NCBI GenBank assembly: GCA_018907035.1
Contig: JACCIC010000001.1
Location: forward strand, 4,942,001-5,006,000
Source: Sycobia sp. Sy_11
Taxonomy: Eukaryota; Arthropoda; Insecta; Hymenoptera; Epichrysomallidae
DNA length: 64,000 nt
Direction: 5' to 3'
The position numbers were made by a program, and so were the translations under genes. The notes below the pieces were generated by a model. The model made no database searches, was not told where the DNA came from, and saw only the letters and a list, made by a program, of their open reading frames with translations. Below are positions 25,501-39,102 of this stretch, piece by piece (the stretch's first letter is position 1; each line of letters opens with the position of its first letter).

Positions 25501-28500
25501 GTTTTATTCTTCAGAATTCCAAAAATCTAGTATTATAAATCTGTTTAATTATTAATTGCGCTTCATGAATGTTATTCGATTAGAGAAGAAAAAGTTATCA
25601 GACAATTCTTCAAAATAGTAATCTGAATTTGCAATAGCTGAAAATAATCCGCATAGTTAGAGCCGCAGTTATCATAATTAGTTTTTCATTGGCTATCGTT
25701 AAGGCTTAAAGTAATAAAATGGAATTAGAAAAGTGAAAAACGAGTGAATAAAAGGGGAAAGTGACGCGGCTAACGCGTAAGCCGGCAAAATCTAAAGTCG
25801 TTAAAAGAAATGGAGAAAGGGGATAGAAATGAAGAAGCGAGCTTATATATAAGGAAAGGTGGAGTAGTAGAGATCGAAGATAGGGGTGAGTCCGGAAAGG
25901 TGAAGAGTTCTTATATTTAATTCGATCCGTGGAGAAAGGGTAGGAGTTATCTTAATGAGATCATTAATTATGATTAAAGTTGATAAATTTAAATATCGAT
26001 TCGCAATAAAATTGAACTATTGAATATTTTTTTGGTGATGTAGAATTCGCATAGCTAAATTATAGCGCGTATACATATATTGAAATGATTGAAATTGAAA
26101 TGTTATACTATAATAAATGAATGAATTATTTATAACGTGTATCTATTTCAAGAAACATGATTCATCTGAACATGGCATGTCGTAGTTTCATCTTTTTGGA
26201 AATTTCATACCTAATGAAACATGAAGTAAATTGACAATATAGCACTTGCTGCTATCAATTTATCCATTCTCGTTTATTTTTAAGAAAAGTTTTGTTTTGA
26301 AACCAAAGATGAATAATGAAGAATAGAGAATAAGTAGACTATAAAGTTAATGAATATAAATAATGAACAAATGATACTTTCAAGTTTTTAACCAACGCAT
26401 ATAGATGATACAAATTTTCACATTTGTTTTATTATTTATTTCTTTATTAATTAATTTTAAAATATTAAAAATGCCCATTACAATAATACATATCGAATTT
26501 TAATTAATGGATTATTAGAAACTTAATGAATCATATTTAATATTGGAAATAGTTTAAGAGAAAAACTTATTATTTGCTTAAAGCTGTTCTGTCGATTAGG
26601 CAATTCCTAACGTATGGTATAACGTCGCACAGCTGTTGATAAATAATAAAAGTTTTTGTAATATTATCAAAGAGTTAAGTATTATTTTGCTCAACGATAA
26701 TAATTATAAAACGTATTATTATAATTATATTATTAAAACATATCTGCTCATTAAGAGAGTTCTGTAGTTTGAAAATATATTTTTCATCGTTTCCTATTGA
26801 GAATTTTGAAGGCATCATAACATCTCTCGATAATAATACTTCTATTGAATTGAATATACTTTCAAATTAAACAAGAGTGTATTCGTAGTCAAATAATCGA
26901 AGTCATTTCTTGTGGATTTGTGGAACTGTAATTTATTGCATATTAAATAATAGTTATTTCTTTATCCACAATCATATAAATATCTGTTTCTTCTGAAATT
27001 AAAAAATGAAATATCATTGTTGATTGATGATAATTCATAGTACGTATGATTTTTAATTAATAGTACGGATTACAATTTATGGAAAAAATTTAAATTTGAC
27101 CTTTGCGTATTGTCTTGAAAAAGATTTCGTTTTTGTAACTTTTTTGGCTGGTAAACCATGAACCATCCATGTAAGATATCTTAATAATGCTCGTTCAAAC
27201 AAAAACTAAACATATGAAAAATGTGTATAGCTATAGTAAATTCAGACGAAAACTTTTTAAGATTGCGGGTGCCGTTTTGAAAAGAGCTGTTTTAAGGAAG
27301 CTGAGATGAAATGTTTACAAATGAATTAAACCAATCTAATTTCTCTGGCGTTTATTTGGGAATACCTTCAACGAACATTACACATTTCTCTTGTTCTTCA
27401 AAATTATCGAGGCAAACAGTTTTTTCTCAGTTATTAATTCTGTCACCGTTTTTGTGACGTTATGCATTGAAGTCTGTCACCAGCTCCAGGTGGATAAAAA
27501 TTTGGCACTTACAGGGCACTGCAGGGCGATATGAAATATATTTAAAATATCGATGCGACTGGATAAATCACGTCATTTCGAGTTCTGAAAGAAATGTAAA
27601 CATTTTAGGATTTTGGGATTATATTTCTGAACTATTTGAAGATAATCTCGAATTGGTCGATTCGTGTTGTCTGAAGATTACTTTCATAATCTGAAACGGG
27701 AATTGCAATTTTAGATACCAGAAATCAATCGGAAACGGGGTTTGACGTTCGAGTAGGATCTCCAGATCGATGGGAACGGATTCTTCCTGTATTATACGAA
27801 GTATTACTGTCCTATCAATGTTATAGGGAACAAAAACTTGGATTTAGATATTTAAAATTATCTTAAAAACCACTCAACTGAAGGACAATAATTTGAATTG
27901 CATAAATAGATGTAAAATTTCATGTGTAGTCAAACTCTCGGATCACAAATTAAAATTTAATTTTAAATTAATGTTCTAGAAAGACGAAACGAGATATTGT
28001 AAAAAAATTTAATTCTCAAATCAACGTTGGTCTTAGTATCATAAACTTGCCTGCGGTCGTTTACCTGCAGTATAGATTCAACGTTGGAACAATCTACAAA
28101 ACTTGTCCAAACTCTGGATTACACAGATACAGCAATGATACCGCAGTTCAACCTGCTTTTATATCACGGTACATAGAGAGCGATGCAAGTGCAAATATTT
28201 TTCCGTGCAGCTGTGTACATATTTTTAAAAACTTCGTTTGTTTACTTCTTTCAGCATGCATTCTTTCACTTTTCACTTTTCGACTCTTTTCTGTTGATTT
28301 TTAAACAAGAAATCAAGAAATACAAAAATGTCCAAGAATAATAAAGATACGTTAAGTTACTGTCATGAAATGTCCATCGGAAGCACACATTTTCAAACCC
28401 AAATTAGAAAAAAGATAATGTAGGCGTTCAAATATTGGATCATTCCATGGTGTCAAACACTGGTGAACTCCGAATATCAGCTTCGGTTTACGCTTATAAT

Positions 28501-28910
28501 TAGGAGCAGGATCGAATTGTGAACAATTTTTACAGCTATATTTTTCTATGTGTTCTATATGAGTTTTAACATTCATTTATATGACAATAAATATTCGATT
28601 TTTTTTATTCTTTGATCCATCAAGTGAAATAGCTCTTTCAGTTTGCAAGTAAACTCCTAGCATTACTTATTAATAAATTTATCAAAATAGTTCTAAAGCT
28701 TATAAGTTTTAACGTACAGTTAGAAATTCGCAATCCGCGTTGAATATTTATAAAATAAAATGGCTTAAAGTTAAAAAAAAGTACTATATAGATCATTCGT
28801 AATAAGCCATCATCTTTAAGAAAAGATTACTTCGTCGTTCTTTAGAAAAAAAGAATTACAGGCGTCAATGTGATATAAAATTCCTCTCCTAATAATAAAG
28901 TAATAACCTT
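22600..28910. other. Long AT-rich non-coding stretch
   Basis: About 6.3 kb without a supportable gene. The block at 23490-23760 is GC-richer. A purine-rich patch at 25740-25930 has the near-palindrome CGGCTAACGCGTAAGCCG. Open frames at 22611-22805, 23951-24193, 27467-27694 and 28047-28304 have no recognised domain and mostly start at non-ATG codons. Confidence 0.45.
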
Positions 28911-28919
28911 TGTAGTCTG

Positions 28920-29225
28920 AAATACGCAAGCGTTATACGTCAGAATGACCCTAAGCGACCAGAATATTGTCTCCGCACATGCATACTATTATATATAACT
29001 TCTGCCGTCACATCATGAGAAGTACAATTTATGCTTTTGCCTTAATATAACGCTCGACAATGGGGTCAGCCCTCGGGTTAACGGACGACAGGTGTATTAT
29101 TCTTGCCTGTGTTATCATCAATAAGGGGCCTGGTTTATCGTTGGGTGCGCTGCTGTTGGTCTGTTTATTTAGTTTAATAGCTTACGGATTGCCCGCTAAC
29201 TTTGCCGACTCTGTTCACTGAAATC
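28920..29225. promoter_or_regulatory. Candidate cis-regulatory module
   Basis: An island with GACAGGTGTATT (E-box/Snail-like CAGGTG), TATCATCAATAAGG, GGTTTATCG and TCTGTTTATTTAG (forkhead-like) words, without a sustained open frame. The spacing and mix of words resemble an enhancer; conservation not tested. Confidence 0.35.
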
Positions 29226-29229
29226 CAAA

Positions 29230-29790
29230 TTATTTCTATATTTCCATATGTAAAGTTCCTACAAAGACTAAATGTATATTATCTAATGTTATTAATAATC
29301 TCTGGAATTCACTGAAATTTTTTTTATTCGGTTAGTAATTACCAGATTAATGAATATTTCTTAAATTAGATCATTATTCTATATTTCTACACAATTATGC
29401 TACTATATACCATTTCTCACTAGAATACTTCGAAATAAACAGGCCTTTTAATATTGATTTACTGATTTCTTCAAAATTCTTGTTTCGAGATTAGCTGTTT
29501 TGTGATTCACTAATTCAATTAATGTCAATTTGAATTTTCAACTACAGATCAAATTAAAATCCTTTTTTTCTTTTATTATTATTTTAGATGTTGCCAGCTT
29601 TTATAAGTATTATTGGATAGAACAAAATTTTATTACTTTTTTCAAATATGCGCTTTAAATTAATTGACGCAAAAAATAACTGGAAATTACGAATTACGAA
29701 ACCCTACACATTCTCTTCGTAATAATCCGTGCTACCTCGCCAAAATGTTAACTACATTTTCAAGCATTTAACAATTTTCAAAAATCTCGG
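29230..29790. other. AT-rich non-coding stretch
   Basis: Nothing recognisable. Confidence 0.5.
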
Positions 29791-29799
29791 TTTTCCGGG

Positions 29800-30060
29800 A
29801 TGAATAGATATATAATTTTGACGAACAAAGGCATCGCCGTGGCTCGCGCGGAAAACCGAGACGGAAACGAAAAAAAAGCGACGGCGAACGGGAAGCGCGC
29901 GAGCGGCGGAAAACTGCGACGTATACTACAACAATCCGCACCGGCGGGCGGGCACCGCTGGCTCCTTTTTTGCGCTTGCTTTTTCCGGCTCCTTGTGCAC
30001 CGCCGCCGCCGCCGCCGGATTGTATCAGGCAAAATCCGACGCAGGCGGACCCACGCAAAT
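29800..30060. other. GC-rich island with a GCC repeat
   Basis: Open frames in three frames overlap (29768-30058 minus, 29778-30032 minus, 29800-30150 plus), all Arg/Ala/Gly-rich. A (CCG)n run lies at about 30001-30017. No domain is seen, so the frames are treated as compositional. Confidence 0.4.
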
Positions 30061-30149
30061 CATCCTAATGCACAGAATATTCCGAGTATATTAACGATTA
30101 TATTATTTTACATGGTTTTTTATAACAGTGGAAAAGAAAAAATAATATA

Positions 30150-30340
30150 GCTATATACGTTCTTCATTATCGCCGAGCCGCTTTGACTCGTTTATTCTGG
30201 ATTAAGCGTTTTGCGCCCCGGTCGTGATTCGAGTTCAGAATAGAAGCGCATTATTATTTTAATGGGAAATGAGTTCCGTTTATTAGGGTCGCTCGCTTTT
30301 AAGATCATTTATTTTATGCGGAGTGGATGATTAAATTGGA
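30150..30340. promoter_or_regulatory. Candidate cis-regulatory module
   Basis: Contains TTCTGGATTAAGCG (an Otx/bicoid-type GGATTA core), TTTTAATGGG, GTTTATTAGGG and TCATTTATTTTATGCGG. There is no long open frame, and AT-rich DNA follows abruptly. Confidence 0.35.
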
Positions 30341-30344
30341 ATTT

Positions 30345-31990
30345 GATAACAGTATTTTGAAATAAATTTTATTTAAATAGTTATTTAATTAGACTCTCAA
30401 TAAAACTAAGAAAACAAATAAAAAGTGACCAATTAATAAAAATATTTTTGTTCAAAGATTTTTCTGAAATAAGTTATATTTTTCTAGGCTAAAATCTATT
30501 TATTGTGAAAATTTTTCTATCTTGCAGGTACAGTAATGTTAAATGGCAGTTGTATTTTATAGTTAAAGTGTCCTTTTTTGATTATAAGAAAAATATATTT
30601 TTAGCAATATAATAATAATTAACTAGCTATTTCTTTATTTGAAAAAATTTAGAAATTTTTATTTTTCTTGCAACATGAAAATGTAAATCCATATATAATA
30701 TTTAAAAAAAATTATAAAATAAAATCAATAATTAATTAGAATATTTCAAAAGTATATAGAAATTAATTTAAATGATAAATAAAACAGAAATTAAAATTAT
30801 CCAATATTTTATAACTTCTATAAATTTTAAAAATACTTTATTAGAAGATTTAGTGAAAGAATAGAAATTGAAATGAATCAGTACAATTGAAAAAAAACAG
30901 TTATAAATTTCACTTAATTATCAGGAACTGATACTTAAATATATCTACTCGAGTTGATTAATCTCTTAGCTTTATTTAGAAAGTCTTTATTTACATATCT
31001 GTGTACAAAAAGAAATTATTTTCTACGACAAAGTAACTGTAGCACTGCAGTTTGAACACGAAAATATTCAGAATGATTTAAAAATGTCGTTGATGCTAAA
31101 ATATTTGTCGTTGTTTTTTTTAATAATGAATTGAATTTAAATAATGAATTTTATTTTAAATAATAAACTCTGTTGAATCATCAATTTACATATTTTTTTA
31201 TACAGAAAATCAAAAAAGAATATGAGAAATATTTATAAAGGAGCTTATTTTACCAAATTTATTTTTATCTAGCATAATAAAACATAAGATTTGATTTCAT
31301 TATTAATTTCATAATGAAGGAAACTTACATGCTTTCCAATGTAAATATAATAAAATATGTTGCCAAGATATTCGTGAGAAAATATCAATAAAGACTTATA
31401 ACTTATACAATTTTATATATATTCGGATAGTTCAGAAAGAAATATAATTGACAACCTTGATTTATTTATAGAAAACTTTAACGAATGTATAAATAAAAAA
31501 ATAGACAAAAAATTAATAATTTTATTAGATTTAATGAAAAAAGTTCAGGAGAAAATCATTCGGACCGTATTATCTGCATAGAAACTAGTAGGTACATGTG
31601 GCTTGCAGTTAGCTGCGTTACATAACTTTAAATTCAACATTAGCCTAAGAGGTCATTTCAAAGTTAAGTTAATTTCTTAATAAATGTTTAGGTAGATTTG
31701 AATTAATTTTTAATACCCAGTTTGGTTATTTGAAAATTAATTTTTTTAAATATTTTTAAAATAGAAAAGTGACTCATCGTATAGTAGCCATACTTGACTT
31801 TCTTATTTTCCTTTAAAGTTATTTTACATTTATTCTGATGACATTTAATTTTATTGTCTATTATAACTAATATATCATTAGAAACTAGTAAAAATCTAGA
31901 AACTAATTTGTAGACAAAATAAATTTTACCTATCCAACTGTATCTCGTCGAAAAAGTCAACGAGCCGGCGTGGTATACAGAAGACAAAGT
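30345..31990. other. AT-rich non-coding stretch
   Basis: About 1.6 kb of very AT-rich DNA. The 94-codon minus frame at 31703-31987 has random AT-type composition and no domain. Confidence 0.5.
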
Positions 31991-31999
31991 GAGAGGAAG

Positions 32000-32420
32000 A
32001 CAGAGGGGGGATCCGCGAGACGGCGAGAAGGGCTAAAGTACACAGTGGATATATTACTTAGCCGTTGACTGGATCAGGAAGCGCGAGGAGGGCAAACAGC
32101 GCGCGAGACCTCGATATCCGATGTCTCGGTGCGCTCGCCTTACACGCGTATACCGTGGCATACACCCACGAGGTCGCAAAGTCTACACTGCGAAAGAGAG
32201 AGAGAGAGAGAGAGAAAGAGATGGATATCCGTGTGATACGGGACAGGGAGCGTAGCTGTTACAGTGTTTTGTCGCTGATTTAAAGTGCGTCGGTGCGCGC
32301 GCGCGCGCGCACACAACTTACAAGGCTGCGGCCGATCCTCTGTAGTTTTCTTGGACGACGAAGAAGGGAGATGAAACAGGAAAAGAGGCTGCTCATACAG
32401 GTATAAAGTCGCAATGCTCA
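32000..32420. other. GC-rich island with short GA and GC microsatellites
   Basis: A (GA)n tract lies at 32195-32214 and an alternating (GC)n tract at about 32294-32311. Open frames on both strands are short and repeat-driven. No exon recognised. Confidence 0.45.
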
Positions 32421-32429
32421 TCGATGTTC

Positions 32430-34080
32430 TCGTTGTCAGCGGGTCGCTTTGATGTTTCGACGTTACGATAGGGGATTATTTTTTTGTTTGATCAGGTTCA
32501 TGGGCGCGTAGGCATGAAAATTTTTCTCTGCGCCCATGGAAGTACATGTAGTTTTTACTGAAAGTATAGTGTTCTAAACAGACGTATAATAATGTCGAAG
32601 GAAAGTTAATAGCAAATATTTCAACGTGATGGTTTTATGTAATTAATTGAGATCTTAACATAATTTTCTTTGTATAAATAAATTTAGAAACAACATCTTT
32701 TCAACAAAGTTCTAAATGATAAGTGACAGTTTATTGATAAACTTTCTTCTAATATGAATCATTTTGCAGTTATGTAAAATAATGTATTAATTATTAATCA
32801 AATTATCATTTCATATTATAGATTTTTAACAAAGAAACTCTCTCAGCAAAAGCTTATTTACCTTATTTTAATTATTAAGAGTGTTTTTATAAGATTTCAC
32901 AAATGTTAAATTTTAACGGGTAAAAAAATTTGTTTCTGATAAGATAAATAAATATAGTACGTTGTTAGAGACAATTTCAATTTATTTTACATTATATTGA
33001 ATTATTAAATTTGTATTTGTACACAGATTAGGTAGCTATAATACATTGATATTGAAAAATATATATTCTTCGTTTTACTTGTATGTACATGTTGAATGTA
33101 TGATATCTTAGTTAAAAATATCTTTTCGTATCTAAATTATTTTAGATAGTAAATTTTTTATTAATTTCTACACTTATTAAAATGCAATATATATATATTC
33201 AGATGTATCATTTCAAGTTGGACTATAAAGTGTATAAATGTATCGTAAATGATATAAAATATTTTAATAATATATATGATAAAGTATATGAATTTTAGAT
33301 ATTTTAGAAATTTTAGATAATAAGAATTTTATATCCTCTCAAGTAAATTTCGCAAAAAAAATATTAAAACGTTTTTACAAAACGAAAACTAATCGCTCCA
33401 TTATTTTTTCAATATTCCATGAACAAAATAAATCATTAAAAAGAAAAGAAAAACGATACGAGCAAAGGGGAGATGATGTTTTTTGTACTTTTCATGGCGA
33501 TGATATAAAACAATGCTTTGCTACTTGCAGCCAGAGTCAACAAAACGACGGGATTTATACGTTGCAAAGTATAGACAAATCAACAGATCGTACAATAATA
33601 TAAAAAACTTTGTATCTATACGTCTATAACGACTTTATATGTAATAAAATATTTCTGATATTCATAAAGGTTACTAGTTTTTGCTGACCTGTATAATTTT
33701 GTGATCAAGTTTTTATTCAGATACAAAATTTCGAGTTCTTAAAAATCGACTATAATCATGTGATTCGTCGAAAAAGAAACATTATTCTTTCACATTTCTA
33801 ATGCCAGTTTCGTACCATGAAAAACTATTCTGATTTAGCAGCGTAGAATATCAAGAATTAATCACCCCTTCTTTAAGTTAAGCCGCTATAGAAAACTTTT
33901 ATAAATGTAGATTATGTTATACTATAGAAATATAATTCCACTGCAGTTTTTGTTTCATGACTATTTTATTTCATTTTATGAAAACAGCTCTGGAGCGCCA
34001 AATTTATAGAATCAAAAATAAGTATTTTGGTAAAATTTGTAACTTTTATTTGAAACATTTTTTACAGTACCAACGAATGG
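32430..34080. other. AT-rich non-coding stretch
   Basis: No gene, repeat family or motif cluster recognised. Confidence 0.5.
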
Positions 34081-34310
34081 AGTCTCACGACGAAAGCTCG
34101 CGTAGAACTTGGAGATTAGTCTAATATCGCCCGAACACGAAACTGCCCGTATAAGTTGCCTGAATCACGAATATTCCCGTAGAATTCATCCCGGAACATC
34201 TGGATATTCAATACTATCGTTCGAACACGAATGTTCTCGTAGAAGTTGTCTCGGGACAGTCGTACATCGTATACTATCGACAATATACGAAACGACCCGT
34301 AAAAGTCTTC
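34081..34310. repeat. Degenerate tandem repeat, 60-bp period with 30-bp sub-period
   Basis: Related units begin at 34131, 34161, 34221 and 34281. Each opens with a (C/G)AAnnnCACGA-like word, followed about ten bases later by a CCCGTA(G/A)AA-like word. Full 60-base units run 34161-34220 and 34221-34280. The unit at 34131 is a 30-base half, and a diverged unit precedes it. Both strands stay open across the array (34109-34387 plus, 34116-34403 minus), as expected when the period is a multiple of three. Confidence 0.7.
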
Positions 34311-34319
34311 TACATGTAC

Positions 34320-36980
34320 ATACATATACATACATACTGTATATACATAGTCCTTTTTTCCGGTTGTTTGTACTGATCCATTCTTAGTTTTTATAATTTC
34401 CATACACTACCATTACTTAATTATTAGAACGTGAATATAAATATACATTGCTTACTTATTAAAATATATTTTTAATTAAACTCAAATTTAAAATATTTTG
34501 TTATCTAAACTATAAAAAAAGGACAAAAGAAAATTGGAATATCTCAAGATTGTCAATAAGGTAGGGCATTGGTCTGTATTATCCTTATTTCTAAAATTGC
34601 ACATCCTATACCTATTCCCCCTTTCTCTACTTTACATTTTCATTGTAATATAAACAACATAGCTTCTAAGTTTGTTACAAAATCAATTTTATATGGTTGA
34701 TAGATCTCATTAAAAGAGTATTATAATTTAATTCATTAATTTTTCCCTCAATACTTATTTTAACGTATTAACATCTCACGCTGTTTAAATAATTCAACGT
34801 ATTTATCTTTTGATATTTTTCAAATAATTTTTAATAAGTTTGATCTGTATGAGAGTAAAGATATTTTTTACATTTGCCGGAAGAAATATTTCCTTAAAGT
34901 TTTCCTTATCCATTCCAAAAACTTTTGTATTATAGCGATATTTTATTTCCTTTATTTATATAATTCGCGTTATAAATTTTTTGTAGTAACATGTACACAA
35001 AATATTAGTTATTAGAGTTTATAGTAGATATTAACGACTTTGAATACTTACACAAGTAACGTCTTTTATATTTAGTGTTTTTATAATGTGTTTTGTATGC
35101 CTGAAGTTGAAACGCTAATGAACGTTCTGTTCATTATTTCATTTGCTGAACATCATTACCAAATCTTGAACTGCGACTTAAAGTTATATTGTGATTCAAA
35201 TGGCCAAATAATTCATGGAAATAGCTTGCTCGAAAAATGCCTCACACTATCAGAATAGGAGAAAAAGGTAATTTTGATTAATCATACAAATCTATTTGAA
35301 CTGAAAAAGATTTGTAGAACGAAAGAATTAACTTTAATAGTGGCAACCTCTAAGCAGATGATAACTTTCCAATATATATACGAGAATTGAATACAACAGA
35401 AAAAAAAAAATTAAACTAGAAACTAAATAATAAATCTTTTCAAAAATTATTTACAAGTCAACAGTATCATATTTTTTTTTTTAAACGAATGGAAAATAAT
35501 TATAGTTTGAAACAATGTGAAGCATATACAATATTTTGCTAAAAACGAAAATTGTGGGCTGCATACGCAATAAATTGACTGATGAAGTATTGGAAACTAG
35601 AATATCCAGGATAAGCTGGATAATGCGAAATTGTCATCTCGATTACTTATAAGCGCAAGATTCCGAGTGAAATCCTCTGCAGTAATTGGAAGAGCGAAAT
35701 TTTTGACGACACTGTGATCGCCGAGTTCAAGCTGTTTATTTTATTGTTTATTCTGTTCATATGGCGCGCTTGTTATTACTGAGCTCGATCTGTACGCCTA
35801 GGTGTTGATTCTGTACACGTCAGCTCTTCTTCTATAGAAGAATGATGTGTAGCTCCTAACAACAATATATAGCTCTGTAATGGCTTTCGTTATACCATTT
35901 TACCGTCAGTGATGCGCAAAAACAATCGCAGGTGTGCAAATGTCCCAATCTCTGTTTTCCGATGACCATTGTTAAACTAAGCATTTTTTTCTTTTTAATT
36001 CGCTGATTCTTTCGTTCTGTTGGGTGTTGTTTTTTGTTTTGTTTTGATTTTATAGTAAGTACATGAAGGAGTTATTTTCAAAAATACCTCTGCGCAATTT
36101 TTTAAAACAACGAAATGTATATAATGAGATTTATCTAATTTTAACTCTTTATATTTATATTTTGCATCTTTTACAGCGAATTTATAGTTTTCAAAGAATT
36201 ATAATTTGCAGAGCAGCAATACTACTTATAGTCAGCGATATAACCATCAAACCATTTTATTCAGATACTAGTTTAAAAATTCAAACTTTTACTTGCGGAA
36301 CTAATAATAATAACCTCTTTATTACTCAGAGTTGAAAATTTTATTTTTGAGGTAGATCGAAAATCTTAACTATTATTATTTTTTATTTTGAATAAAAGTC
36401 TATGTTTATATTTATATAGATGTTAACTCTTTTTCATTTAAGTTTCTATTTTTTGGCTAGAGGGAAGTGCTCTTAGAAATGTTCAACCCCATAAGTTAGA
36501 TTATTAAGATACTACGAGTATAAGAGACTTCTGTGTTTATTAATTTTCAAAGAAACCCGTTAGCGTTGACATTCATAAGGTCGTAACGCGTTATTTTCAA
36601 ATATTTCAGAAATAGTATTAGACGTCAGAGAAATTCCGAGGACGCAGATTATGGAATTCAATGGGGATAAAGTTACATCAACATTGACTATTCAATTTCA
36701 AATTTTCTATGATCTTAAATTCACAGAGCTGATGCAATTGCAACGAATGACCCAAAGTTTATACATCGTCTTGAATAACTCATCGTCTGCTTACTCCCTC
36801 GCTTCCTTGAAAATTGAACACCGAGTTTATATACTTTTAATTATCAAGATTAACGTGTTTCCAGGGTAGGTATTCGCGCCAAAAAAAGATAATTTTTTTT
36901 ACGTCTGATCATAAAAGGGATCACCAAGCTGTATACGACGACTGCAAAGGAAAATAATAGGTAGGCATCACCGAGAATAA
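34320..36980. other. Mostly AT-rich non-coding stretch
   Basis: No gene recognised. A mixed-composition patch at about 35560-35960 contains the word TGTTTATTTTATTGTTTATT near 35731 (Hox/forkhead-like). Frames at 36063-36335 and 36651-36869 have no recognised domain. Confidence 0.45.
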
Positions 36981-36989
36981 AAGTCCAGC

Positions 36990-37410
36990 GGTTGGCGGAG
37001 GGCGACGGGGCGCGTATAAAGATACCAAAAGTGAGAGACCCGGGACGAAACAGTAATATAAGAGAAGGAGGGATAGAGCGGCATATACAAGCGCGGGAGG
37101 AGAGAAGGCAAGACTTTCCCGTGCTATAAGCGACGGGTGACCGACCGACCGCGACGCTCGTCTTGGCGAGCCGTATCCAGGACTTTTATCCGTCCCCGCG
37201 GTTCTTAAACCCTGTACTGGCGCGCGTCGGAACAGTCGAGCGCGCAACTTTACGATCGACGCTTCTGAGGCACCATCCACCCATCCTCTATCCAGCATCC
37301 TCGCCCCCTTCCCGCCTATCAAGCTCTTCCGCTTCTTCTCCCTTACTTTACCGGAGTATGCGGAAGCGGGTGGGGGTGCGCGACGTAACTCTGCCGCCTA
37401 ACTTTCAGTA
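36990..37410. other. GC-rich island
   Basis: CpG-rich, bounded on the right by an AT microsatellite. A 133-codon minus frame (36921-37322) and an 82-codon plus frame (37163-37411) overlap and have no domains. A candidate promoter or regulatory island, not a supported gene. Confidence 0.35.
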
Positions 37411-37429
37411 ATTTACGAGACGGTCCTTC

Positions 37430-37432
<3 letters not shown>

Positions 37433-37484
<52 letters not shown>
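37433..37484. repeat. (AT)n microsatellite
   Basis: About 26 AT units. Confidence 0.95.
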
Positions 37485-37489
<5 letters not shown>

Positions 37490-38413
37490 TATTTATACAT
37501 CCTCGAAAAATATGAATTCCTCATTAAAATTTAAAATCGAGTTTTCGGAAGCTATGTATCACTTGCCTTTCAGTAGCCGCGATTAATTGCCTCCTTCGTC
37601 CATTCTTAATCGAATGCTGGGTGACTTTTCGCGCTCTCTCTTTCTTTCTCGTTTGCTTTTGTAACAAACGACAGTAAGCTCATCGATGTGTGCGAAATTC
37701 TACCTTTTCTCTTTTTATGTGCTCTATATATCACTTTGTTAAGATATGTGCTCAATCAGATACGAAAATGTGACTACGGTCTCGAGGACGTTCCTCCAAA
37801 ATTAAATGTATTGGATTTATTTGAAACTTTGGGAATACGTTAATTTTCATGTACTTTATCACTATTAAAATAGCTATCAGGGCTTAAATTTCAATGAGAA
37901 GCATTTTAAATCCACACTTCTAATATAGAACTTTAATCCCCCGATCATTTCTCTGAAGTATATTTGATTGATTTTTAAAATATTTACTGCTATTATTATC
38001 TTCAAATAAATAATGGAATATTTTATCCTCTTGCACGCTTTAAGAACTTTTTTTATATTAGTCTTCGATTCGGCTTCTTGAGTAATAGTAGTAAATATAT
38101 CAATGATATCAGCGGTTTAGTGAAGTAAATTCGGAATAGAATCCAAGAACTATTAACAACTAGCAACATAGAGCTCAATCCTAGATAAGGACATATAGAG
38201 AATACGTTAGTATGCGTCTGTTCTTAATGTTAGCTCAACTGAAGAATATCTAAAATGAACTTAGATAACAAATAAACAAGGTTCATGTAAATTTTTTCTT
38301 TCGTCTATACTCAATAGTATTGGCAAGAATAATTATACTTAGAATGTTATCGGCTGGTACAGTATCATAATATTCTAAATATAAATGTATCTTAAAGTAT
38401 AAGCTATGTTTTT

Positions 38414-38665
38414 ATGATACAGCTGAATGAAAGTTCAGATCAAACAGACATAACGCGGACAGATTCTCTTTCTCCTCTCCCCCGGTCTCCAATTGATTAC
38501 AAAGATGAAATATATGAGAGCATAAAAAACCTTTTTGGAGATACTATGCACACTAGAACCGTGCTTAACACAGACTGTGCTCATCTCATTCTTCATATAT
38601 TCAGTTTTCAAAGTGAACGCAGTGGTCTGGATCCGATTATCTTGACATTGAGAACTTTAAATTGA
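38414..38665 (+). CDS. Unassigned short open frame (doubtful)
   Basis: An ATG-initiated 83-codon frame whose first half is rich in Asp, Glu, Ser, Thr and Pro, with residues such as SLSPLPRSPIDYKDEIYESI. That composition is unlike the Lys/Asn/Ile-rich products of random AT-rich DNA in this window. No signal peptide, membrane segment or known domain is visible, and no splice partners were identified. It could be an exon, a decayed exon or chance. Confidence 0.2.
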   Translation: MIQLNESSDQTDITRTDSLSPLPRSPIDYKDEIYESIKNLFGDTMHTRTVLNTDCAHLILHIFSFQSERSGLDPIILTLRTLN

Positions 38666-39059
38666 GCGTGCAACTATTGGAAACTCAAATGGGGCGTGGC
38701 TATGTAATAGTACAGAAATATGGTTTCGAAAGCTATGTGGATTTCAAATTCATTTTCATTTATCTATCTTGTACCGGTCATCTTAACAGCCAAAGAACGT
38801 CATTAAACGTGCATTTGGTTTCAATAAGCAACAAATACTAATTTTATTTCATGCATGCTTTTATATCATAATCACTAACTACACAGTAGTTTTACTAAAA
38901 CTTTTTAAAATGCATTTATGCCTTCCTCCAACTTTGTTTTCTATCTCCTGCTATGTTTTTGCGGTACGTGTTGGCGAACTTGAATTACTAATTTCATGAC
39001 GAGAAGTCATCGCAATAATATGACTTCCTAATAAAGCTTTACTCCGTTCTTTTAACATT

Positions 39060-39102
39060 AGAACTACTTTCTCTTTCGAAAGTAGTTCTTTCGAAAGAGA
39101 AG
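39060..39102. repeat. Nested palindrome
   Basis: CTACTTTC and GAAAGTAG pair within the first half, and TTCTCTTTCGAAAG pairs with CTTTCGAAAGAGAA just downstream. Two alternative hairpins are therefore possible around TTTCGAAA cores. Confidence 0.75.

Noticed and set aside
36921..37322. 133-codon minus-strand open frame
   Set aside because: Same pattern: GC-rich island, overlapping plus-strand frame, Arg/Pro/Leu-rich product with no domain.
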